This document shows, one piece after another, positions 1 to 7,137 of a DNA stretch of 11,152 nt. Below the pieces are notes generated by a model. The model was given only the letters and a program-made list of their open reading frames with translations. It did not search any database and was not told the origin of the DNA. How positions within the stretch are numbered: the stretch's first letter is position 1; each line of letters starts with the position of its first letter. The DNA lies in contig DASUKN010000103.1 of assembly GCA_036278715.1 (NCBI GenBank), positions 1 to 11,152 on the forward strand, written 5' to 3'. A program made the position numbers and the translations under genes. The stretch is from Udaeobacter sp025935755 (GTDB lineage Bacteria > Verrucomicrobiota > Verrucomicrobiia > Chthoniobacterales > UBA10450).

Positions 1-1
1 G

Positions 2-358
2 CAGGAGGTGCAGGAGCGACTTGTGAGAACTCCAATCGGACAAACGCTGACCGCGCTGGTGAGCACGCATTTTGATGAAGTGTTCCGGCTAATCAACCGC
101 AACCGCAGAGTTGCGACGCTTTGGCATCGAATAGGTGGTCCAGTGCTGGTGCATCACGTGCTTACATGGAGCGGGGCGGAATCGCCGCTATTGCCGCCGC
201 GCGCCGCGGTTCCGGGTTTTTCGAAATACTTCGACCGATTGCTTGAGGCACTGGCTCGTTTCGGCAGCACACAGCTTCAACATGACGTGGCGGATTACGG
301 AGCGCTGGTTGCCGGCATCCCGGGTCTGAGCATTCAGCAACTCGACAACGCTCGCTAA
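2..358 (+). CDS. 3' end of an unrecognised gene (C-terminal fragment, partial at window start)
   Basis: The frame is open from the first full codon at base 2 to a TAA at 356-358, giving 118 visible residues, and probably continues upstream of the window. A GTG at 8 could be read as a start, but it overlaps the AGGAGG at 3-8. A GTG at 23 has AGGAG at 12-16, six bases upstream, so a short independent gene starting there cannot be excluded. The visible part looks soluble and mostly helical. Its most distinctive block is NRNRRVATLWHR (bases 95-130) followed by GGP, and a second helical segment precedes the end. There is no catalytic motif, membrane segment or signal peptide. It ends six bases before the next gene and is in the same frame as it, so it is probably the preceding member of the operon. 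Function unknown. Confidence is high that it is coded and low on where it starts. Confidence 0.75.
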   Translation, partial: QEVQERLVRTPIGQTLTALVSTHFDEVFRLINRNRRVATLWHRIGGPVLVHHVLTWSGAESPLLPPRAAVPGFSKYFDRLLEALARFGSTQLQHDVADYGALVAGIPGLSIQQLDNAR

Positions 359-364
359 CTCGCG

Positions 365-3300
365 ATGGCGACACAGGCTGGAACATTGGAGCTGCTGGCG
401 CGCGAGCTCGGTCAAGCGCTGAGCGCGCTCGAACAGCGGCTGGCGCAGGGAAACGCCGAGGAATTCATCGCAGGACTCGGCATTCGACTGCCAACAATCG
501 TCGCAGCAAACGGCCAATTCACCGGCGCAATCAGTTCCACCGTTTCGGCTGCCGCGGCGCTTGGACCGCTTGTCGTCGACCTGAAAAACGCCATCGATTC
601 CGAGAACCTCCCGCAGATCATTTCCGTCGGCACGGACCTTCTGAACCGCATTCGGCAGGTACTCGACGGCATCTCGCAAATGGGCACCTCGCTCGACGCC
701 GCGGCCGCCTCCGGCGGGCTTTCGCCGGCAGATAAGGCCGCGCTCCAGGCGTTCGCGGCCGAATTGCCTAGGCGGCTCTTCGATTTCGCTTTCATCGAGT
801 ACCTCGAAAGCAAAGGCGAAGGCGTTTTGCCGACGCTCGATGTGATCGGCATCATCGACGATTTCGACGAACCCGGCGATCCCGCCAATCCGCTCAAGCC
901 GCCATTTCGACAACGCGCAATCCATTTGGATCGGCTGTTCGATCTTTTCCTCAAGCCCGACAAATACCTCGCCGACACGTTTGGCTGGGGCCAGCCGGGC
1001 TTTGACGGCATGCTACTCTTTCCGCGAATCAAACGGCTGTTCGAGCCGCTGGAATTATCGGCGATGCTGGTTACTCCGCCCGGGCAGCCACCGATTCTCG
1101 AGCTTTTTTTCATGCGGTTCAGCACAGACGCGACGACGGTTCCGCCAAGTCTCACACTACGGCTGCGGTTTCCTGCCACGCGTGATTTCGAACAGACCTT
1201 CCAGCTTGGTGAGGTGTGGGCATTGACTCTCGGCGGTGCTGCGCGGTTTGAAGCCGGCCTCGACGTGAGCATCAAGCCGCCGTTCGACGTCACGCTCCAG
1301 CCGCCCACCGGCACAGTAAGCGCCGAGCTGAACGGCGGTTTTCTAGGTCAGCGCGCGAGTGGTCCTCTGATCCTTCTCGGTCAAAGCGGCGCGAGCCGTC
1401 TCGAAGTTCAAAAACTTGGGCTGACGCTCGGATTTAAAGCCTCACTCGACGGCACAACTGTACGCGGTGAGCCGACTGCCACCGCCGAAGTGACCGGCGG
1501 TAAAGCAGTCATCGATCTGTCCAAAGGCGATGGCTTCATCAGTAAGATCACTGGCGGATTAAAGCTGGATACGAACGTCGATTTCAAAGCGCATTGGTCG
1601 CCGAAATCAGGACTGCAGCTGGAAGGCAGCGGCGCAGTCGAGATTGCCATCCCGACGCACGTCTCTCTTGGCCCGATCGATCTGCAGAACATTTATATCC
1701 GCGCGGGTTTCGCTGATGGAAGCCTGCCGGTGGAACTTTCCGGTGCGTTCTCGGCGGACATAGGCCCTCTCAACGCCTCTGTGGATCGCATCGGCATGGC
1801 GGTTACAACGAGTTTCCCATCCGGCGGCGGAAATCTCGGTCCGGCGAATCTTACGTTCGATTTCAAACCGCCTAACGGCGTTGGTCTTTCAATCGATGCG
1901 GGCCTGGTCAAAGGCGGCGGATATTTGTATTTCGATTTTGATCGCGGGGAGTACGCCGGCGTGCTCGAGCTCTCCATCTCCGAGATCGTGACGGTGAAAG
2001 CGATCGGCATCATCACCACGAAGATGCCCGACGGTTCCACAGGTTTTTCGCTGCTCATCATCATCACCGCGGAGTTCGGAACAGGGATTCAGCTCGGATT
2101 TGGATTCACGCTCATTGGGTTAGGCGGCTTGTTAGGCCTCAATCGAACAATGAGCCTTCAGCCGTTGATGGAAGGCGTGCGCACAGGCGCGATCAACAGC
2201 ATCATGTTCCCGCAGAATCCCGTCGAGAACGCTCCAAAAATCATCAGCGATCTACGGACCATCTTCCCGCCCTATGAAGGGAAGTTTCTTATCGGACCGA
2301 TGGCTAAACTCGGCTGGGGAACGCCAACGCTGGTCAGCGTTTCGTTAGGCGTTATCATCGAAATCCCCGGCAACATTGCCATCCTGGGCGTGTTGAAGAT
2401 CGCGCTTCCGGCTGATGAGGCGGCGCTGATCGTTTTACAGGTGAATTTTGCCGGCGCGATCGAATTCGATAAGAGCCGGCTGTATTTCTTTGCCGCGCTT
2501 TTTGAATCGCGCGTCTTATATCTGACGCTTGAAGGAGAGATGGGATTACTCGTCGCCTGGGGTGACGACGCGAATTTCGTAGTCTCGGCCGGCGGTTTTC
2601 ATCCGCGATTTAATCCGCCTCCGCTGCCGTTTCCCGCTCCGAAGCGAATGGCGATCAGTATTCTCAACACCGATATCGCGCGCATCCGCACCGAGACTTA
2701 TTTCGCCGTGACGTCGAATACGGTGCAATTCGGATCGAACACCGAAATCATGTTCGACGTCGACGTGGCGCGCGTGGACGGCCATCTCGGGTTCGATGCG
2801 CTGTTTCAATTCTCGCCGTTCCATTTCATCATCGAAGTCTCGGCGTCGGTTTCGCTCAAGGTTTTCGGGGTCGGCTTGTTCAGCATCAGTTTGCATTTCG
2901 CGCTGGAAGGTCCCACGCCCTGGCGCGCTCATGGCACCGGGTCGATCAGCTTCTTTTTCTTCGATGTCTCGGCGGACTTCGACATCACCTGGGGAGAGAG
3001 CAAGGACACTACGCTTCCACCAATAGCTGTTATTCCTCTGCTCAAAGGCGAATTCGACAAGCTGGACAACTGGCGTGCACAACTGCCGCCAACGAACAAT
3101 CTGCTGGTTTCCCTGCGTAAGCTTGATGCGACCGAATCCAGCGAAGTGTTGCACCCGCTTGGAACACTTCGCGTGAGCCAGCGTGCCGTGCCGCTGGATT
3201 TGAAGATCGACAAAGTCGGCAACCAGAAACCGTCGGACGCGAATCAGTTCACGCTGACGGCCACGGCCGGATTAGTGAAGGCGGATGATGCCGACGAACA

Positions 3301-3784
3301 ATTCGCGAAGGCCCAGTTCCTGAACATGAGCGACGCGGATAAGCTTTCGCAGCGCGCTTTCGATCCGATGCATGGAGGTTTGTTGCTCGCCTCCGGCGCT
3401 CAGCAGTTGGGGTCGACGAAAATGGGCAAGCGCAAGGTGCGCTACGAAGAAATCATCCTCGACAGCAACTACAAACGTTTCCGGCGGCGGTTCAGAGTTT
3501 TCACCCAGGCGTTCTTCAGCCATTTCCTTGTTGGCGGCGCGATATCGAAATCGGTTCTGTCGCAAAATTACAAGAAGATGCTGGATCCGTTCGACGACAA
3601 GGTCGCTGTCAAAGAAGGCGGGTTTACCGTCGCCCAAACACAAGACAACAAAGCTTACAGCGCGGCTTCGACTTATTTTGCCAGCGAAGCGATGGCGAAC
3701 CAGTTCCTGCAAAATCAGGTCGCCGCCAATCCTGATTTGCACGACGCACTGCACGTCATTCCGCATTACGAAGCGAGGCTCTGA
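365..3784 (+). CDS. Large beta-rich DUF6603-like protein of unknown function (1139 aa)
   Basis: Complete frame from ATG 365 to TGA 3782-3784. Residues about 5-160 are mainly helical and include acidic IIDDFDEP-type sequence. Residues about 250-880 are dominated by alternating hydrophobic/polar strands rich in Gly, Phe, Leu and Ile, with no signal peptide and no clear transmembrane helix. Marker blocks are GLGGLLGLNR (585-594), AWGDD (731-735), GGFHP with NPP (743-752) and SISFFFFDVSADFDITWG (860-877). From memory these match the DUF6603 family, which is uncharacterised; I could not run a profile search. A different C-terminal part follows, with HPLGTLRVSQ (930-939), VPLDL (942-946) and a basic stretch near KRKVRYEE. 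No Shine-Dalgarno is visible before ATG 365, and the previous gene stops six bases upstream, so coupled translation is likely. The start is the first ATG after that in-frame stop. The fold could be a long beta sheet or groove, but this is inference. Confidence 0.85.
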   Translation: MATQAGTLELLARELGQALSALEQRLAQGNAEEFIAGLGIRLPTIVAANGQFTGAISSTVSAAAALGPLVVDLKNAIDSENLPQIISVGTDLLNRIRQVLDGISQMGTSLDAAAASGGLSPADKAALQAFAAELPRRLFDFAFIEYLESKGEGVLPTLDVIGIIDDFDEPGDPANPLKPPFRQRAIHLDRLFDLFLKPDKYLADTFGWGQPGFDGMLLFPRIKRLFEPLELSAMLVTPPGQPPILELFFMRFSTDATTVPPSLTLRLRFPATRDFEQTFQLGEVWALTLGGAARFEAGLDVSIKPPFDVTLQPPTGTVSAELNGGFLGQRASGPLILLGQSGASRLEVQKLGLTLGFKASLDGTTVRGEPTATAEVTGGKAVIDLSKGDGFISKITGGLKLDTNVDFKAHWSPKSGLQLEGSGAVEIAIPTHVSLGPIDLQNIYIRAGFADGSLPVELSGAFSADIGPLNASVDRIGMAVTTSFPSGGGNLGPANLTFDFKPPNGVGLSIDAGLVKGGGYLYFDFDRGEYAGVLELSISEIVTVKAIGIITTKMPDGSTGFSLLIIITAEFGTGIQLGFGFTLIGLGGLLGLNRTMSLQPLMEGVRTGAINSIMFPQNPVENAPKIISDLRTIFPPYEGKFLIGPMAKLGWGTPTLVSVSLGVIIEIPGNIAILGVLKIALPADEAALIVLQVNFAGAIEFDKSRLYFFAALFESRVLYLTLEGEMGLLVAWGDDANFVVSAGGFHPRFNPPPLPFPAPKRMAISILNTDIARIRTETYFAVTSNTVQFGSNTEIMFDVDVARVDGHLGFDALFQFSPFHFIIEVSASVSLKVFGVGLFSISLHFALEGPTPWRAHGTGSISFFFFDVSADFDITWGESKDTTLPPIAVIPLLKGEFDKLDNWRAQLPPTNNLLVSLRKLDATESSEVLHPLGTLRVSQRAVPLDLKIDKVGNQKPSDANQFTLTATAGLVKADDADEQFAKAQFLNMSDADKLSQRAFDPMHGGLLLASGAQQLGSTKMGKRKVRYEEIILDSNYKRFRRRFRVFTQAFFSHFLVGGAISKSVLSQNYKKMLDPFDDKVAVKEGGFTVAQTQDNKAYSAASTYFASEAMANQFLQNQVAANPDLHDALHVIPHYEARL
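3775..3778 (+). promoter_or_regulatory. Ribosome binding site (GAGG) for the gene starting at 3788
   Basis: GAGG lies nine bases before ATG 3788, inside the last codons of the upstream gene. It is the only junction between two complete starts in this operon with a reasonable Shine-Dalgarno-like match, and it supports ATG 3788 as the start. The match is short, so it could be chance. Confidence 0.45.
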
Positions 3785-3787
3785 GAC

Positions 3788-6700
3788 ATGGCCAAGCCAA
3801 TTGCCACCTATTCCTTTCTTCCCTATCTGCGGATTGGGTTGCCTAACAAGATCGAGCAACCCGATCAGGATCCTTCAATCAAGCTGAGGGCCACGTTCGG
3901 TTTGGAGCTGATGCTCGAGAGTCAGGCGGTTACCGGCGCAGCAGCACCGCCGCCTGAAAGCATTCCAAAGCAGGTTCAGTTGTACGGACCGGGCGACATT
4001 ATCGGCATTGAGCAGCGCGCCTTCTTCAAAACCGAACCGCGCGATTGGATCACTAATTTCGAGTCGAACTATTTTCCGTACATCGATTTTTACGACGAGG
4101 ATTTCCCGTGGCGTTACACACCGAGTAAACACGATCAATCGCTGCACCGGCTTCCGCCCTGGATTGCGCTGGTTGCGCTCGAGGAAGGTGAGTTCAAGGA
4201 CGGCACAAACATCAAGGACAAGCCGTTGGCGTTTATCCAGGTCGATGACGCGCAGGAAAAATTTCCGCCACCTGACCAGCTGTGGGCCTGGGTGCACGTG
4301 CACGTGAACAGCGATCTTGCGGCGAGCGATGCCGAGATCGTCTCCACCAATATGGATGCGGTCCTGCCGAAATTGGATGCCGCGCTCAAATCAAATGCAG
4401 ACCTGGCGTACTCGCGGTTGCTGTGTCCGCGCAAACTCAAACCGAACGCGGCGTATCATTGTTTTCTCATTCCAGCATACGAAGCCGGCCGCCAGGCAGG
4501 TCTGGGCCTGGACATCAACCCGGCTTTTGCCAGTCAATATGCATGGGGCACCGGGCAGACGGAGTTTCCATACTTTCACCGCTGGTATTTCCGCACGGGC
4601 ACACTGGGTGACTTCGAGTATCTGGTTCGTCTGTTACAGCCAAAACCTGCCGACGAACGCGTGGGCCGGCGCGATATGGACGTGCAAAAACCGGGCTGGA
4701 ACCTTGAAGGAATCGACCCCGACGGTCCGCTCGCCGGAATTCTTAAATTGGGCGGGGCATTGCGTGTGCCTAAAGAGGTCATCAAAAACATTGACGAGTA
4801 CAACAAGTACGAAAACTGGGCGGACACATCGCCGCCGGGCTATCCACAACTGATCGAGAAAGACATCGCGAATTTCGTCAATTTGGCTGACGATTATCAA
4901 AAGGCCGGCCCGAATCCGCAGCCGATTCCTGATCCGGAGAATCCGCCGGATCCCGATCCGCTAATTACACCGCCGCTTTACGGGCGCTGGCACGCGGCAG
5001 TCGACCGGTTGCTCACTCGCGCAGACGGCACACCGCTGCCTAACGATCGGAACTGGATCCACGAGCTGAATCTCGATCCGCGATTTCGCGTAGCAGGCGG
5101 CTTTGGCACCAGGGTGATCCAAAAAAATCAGGAAGAATACATGAACATCGCCTGGCAACAGGTAGGCGACGTGCTCAAAGCCAATCATCTGATCCGCCTG
5201 GCGCAACTCACGAACGAAGTGTTGTGGCAGTGGCACACCAAAATTTTTCAACCGCTCGTCGCAGCACAGCCGGACAAGGTAATGCTGTTCAGCGCGCCGT
5301 TACAAAAACGAGTGTTGCTCCAGAATACAACGCTGTTCTACCAGCTGAAAACGAGTTTGGTGCCGCCAGTCGCAGTCTCGCCTCAGATGCGCAGGATCAT
5401 GCGGCCGCGCGCGCGAACAGTTCGGATGTTGCCGTTTGTGGAGCGCAACATCGCTCCCGGCAAGCTTGTTACTCGTTTGAACACTGGCGAAGTCCTCCCG
5501 GCGCCGCCGAAAATAACGCCACCGGCGATTTTTACCGAGGACGTTCTGGCCGATCAGGTTCAGCCACCACCGGAACCAAAATGGTTAGCGGACTTGTTGC
5601 GCGATTATCCCTGGCTGCTCTGGGCGACGTTGGGACTGGCCGTATTGATTCTGATTCTGCTGTTTCTCATTGCACCGGTTTTCCCGCTCGCGGTGCTTCT
5701 CGGGGCAATTGTGCTTGGCCTGGGTGTTCTGTTCTTCCGGATGCTGACAATCGCCCGCGCTCTCGCTCAGCCACAGATATTCCAGCCGGGCGGACAAACT
5801 CCTGCGGCTGTCGATCAGGCGCCGATGAGTTCCGATTTTCGTATCACCGAGCCGGAAGAAACGTTCAGACCTTCCGCAGGCACTTCAGACAACGTCGAGG
5901 CTGTCCGATTTAAAACGGCGTTGCGCGATATGTACACGGTCGACGTCGCTGCGACTTCCGCCGCTTTCACGCCGCCGAAACAGGCTTTGAAGATCGACGA
6001 TGTGGCTACGGAAGTCGTCGCCACGTTGCATCCAGATCGAACGATTCCTCTCCTATTGCTAGACCGGATCGTGTTGCCCGGTCGCATCGGCTTTCCGTTC
6101 AGCCCCGAACGGTTTGATCAGATCATGAACTATCCGCGGTTCGATCTGCCGATGTACAAACCGTTGTCTGATCTTTCGAAAGAATATTTCCTGCCGAACA
6201 TCAATTTGATCGAACAGAACAGCATCACGCTGCTGGAGACGAATCAGAAGTTCATCGAATCGTACATGGTCGGCATCAATCACGAGATGTCGCGTGAGTT
6301 GCTGTGGCGCGAATATCCCACCGATCAGCGAGGCAGCTATTTCCGCCAGTTCTGGGATGTAAGCGGCTATTTGCCTGATGCGAGTGAGGATCTCACCACA
6401 TTAAAAGAGAGATTGAAGGACATTCCCGAGATCCATCGCTGGGTGCTGACGTCGAATCTTGGCGATCACGATAACCGCGCGACCAATGGTCAGAAAGCCG
6501 ACCTCGTTCTGGTGATTCGTGGCGAGCTGCTAAAGAAATATCCCACCGCAGTCATTTACGCGCACAAGGCGAAATGGCCGATCAAAGACGGAAAAATAGA
6601 TCTCACTCAACAACGCGATCTTGCCGACATTCCCGAGGGTCAGGAGGACAAACCGCCTCGCACCATTGTCAAAACACCGCTCTACAGCGCGAAAGTTGAT

Positions 6701-7135
6701 CCTGATATTTACTTCTTCGGTTTCGACCTGAGCTCTGATGAAGCCAAAGGCAGCGACGGGACGCACCCCGGCGACGAGAACAAGCCCGGCTGGTTTTTTG
6801 TCATCAAGGAACGTCCGGGAGAGCCTCGATTCGGTTTGGATATCGGCGGTCCGAACGCTGTGAAAAATCTGTGGAGCGATCTTGCCTGGGAAGATGCCGC
6901 GCCCGGTCTGGCAGACGGAGGATTTTTGCAAATCACGAACACAACTGCGGCCATTCCTCTCACTGAACCGGTTAACACTGGCCAGGCAGAGTTTGATGAA
7001 GAACACCAGCAATGGAGCGAAGACAACCAGATCGCGTGGCGCAAAGAAATGGATTCCGCCGACCTCGCTTACGTCCTCTACCAGGTGCCGGTGCTTGTGG
7101 CGGTCCACGCCAGCGAAATGCTCACGCTTAAATAA
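3788..7135 (+). CDS. Large conserved hypothetical protein with central membrane hairpin (1115 aa)
   Basis: Complete frame from ATG 3788 to TAA 7133-7135, starting three bases after the preceding stop. There is no signal peptide. The N-terminal half carries motif-like blocks: TYSFLPYLRIG (7-17), FYDEDFPWRYTP (101-112), LPPWIALV (122-129), WAWVHVHV (166-173), SRLLCPRKL (209-217), EAGRQAGLG (232-240) and FRTGTLGDFEYLV (268-280). A proline/aspartate linker (about 375-396) leads to WIHELNLDPRFR (423-434) and GGFGTRV. A second proline-rich stretch precedes two hydrophobic segments, about 610-629 and 632-650, joined by an APVFP turn and flanked by Arg605, Arg651 and Arg657. The C-terminal half has NHEMSRELLWREYPTDQRG (831-849), YFRQFWD (851-857), LVLVIRGELLKKYP (906-919) and ERPGEPRFGLD (1008-1018). 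I recall such blocks from uncharacterised bacterial proteins but no assigned function, and I see no enzyme active site. The hairpin suggests inner-membrane anchoring with both large halves on the cytoplasmic side, by the positive-inside rule. Confidence 0.85.
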   Translation: MAKPIATYSFLPYLRIGLPNKIEQPDQDPSIKLRATFGLELMLESQAVTGAAAPPPESIPKQVQLYGPGDIIGIEQRAFFKTEPRDWITNFESNYFPYIDFYDEDFPWRYTPSKHDQSLHRLPPWIALVALEEGEFKDGTNIKDKPLAFIQVDDAQEKFPPPDQLWAWVHVHVNSDLAASDAEIVSTNMDAVLPKLDAALKSNADLAYSRLLCPRKLKPNAAYHCFLIPAYEAGRQAGLGLDINPAFASQYAWGTGQTEFPYFHRWYFRTGTLGDFEYLVRLLQPKPADERVGRRDMDVQKPGWNLEGIDPDGPLAGILKLGGALRVPKEVIKNIDEYNKYENWADTSPPGYPQLIEKDIANFVNLADDYQKAGPNPQPIPDPENPPDPDPLITPPLYGRWHAAVDRLLTRADGTPLPNDRNWIHELNLDPRFRVAGGFGTRVIQKNQEEYMNIAWQQVGDVLKANHLIRLAQLTNEVLWQWHTKIFQPLVAAQPDKVMLFSAPLQKRVLLQNTTLFYQLKTSLVPPVAVSPQMRRIMRPRARTVRMLPFVERNIAPGKLVTRLNTGEVLPAPPKITPPAIFTEDVLADQVQPPPEPKWLADLLRDYPWLLWATLGLAVLILILLFLIAPVFPLAVLLGAIVLGLGVLFFRMLTIARALAQPQIFQPGGQTPAAVDQAPMSSDFRITEPEETFRPSAGTSDNVEAVRFKTALRDMYTVDVAATSAAFTPPKQALKIDDVATEVVATLHPDRTIPLLLLDRIVLPGRIGFPFSPERFDQIMNYPRFDLPMYKPLSDLSKEYFLPNINLIEQNSITLLETNQKFIESYMVGINHEMSRELLWREYPTDQRGSYFRQFWDVSGYLPDASEDLTTLKERLKDIPEIHRWVLTSNLGDHDNRATNGQKADLVLVIRGELLKKYPTAVIYAHKAKWPIKDGKIDLTQQRDLADIPEGQEDKPPRTIVKTPLYSAKVDPDIYFFGFDLSSDEAKGSDGTHPGDENKPGWFFVIKERPGEPRFGLDIGGPNAVKNLWSDLAWEDAAPGLADGGFLQITNTTAAIPLTEPVNTGQAEFDEEHQQWSEDNQIAWRKEMDSADLAYVLYQVPVLVAVHASEMLTLK

Positions 7136-7137
7136 AC

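Noticed and set aside
188..1314. Minus-strand open frames of 245 and 300 residues
   Set aside because: Both are antisense to the first two genes and overlap each other. Their Ser/Arg-rich low-information translations look like codon-bias shadows.
4292..4303. Perfect palindrome GTGCACGTGCAC, a possible operator
   Set aside because: It encodes VHVH in the middle of a motif-like segment of gene 3, far from any start, so the symmetry follows from the repeated Val-His codons.
4919..4972. Repetitive GATCCG/CCGCC stretch, a possible DNA repeat
   Set aside because: It encodes the Pro/Asp-rich linker of gene 3 and is low-complexity protein sequence rather than a DNA repeat element.
5224..5913. 229-residue + strand frame inside gene 3
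   Set aside because: It is out of frame with gene 3, covers the membrane hairpin coding region, and its translation is Arg/Ser/Gly-rich with no motif. The gene 3 frame clearly explains the DNA.
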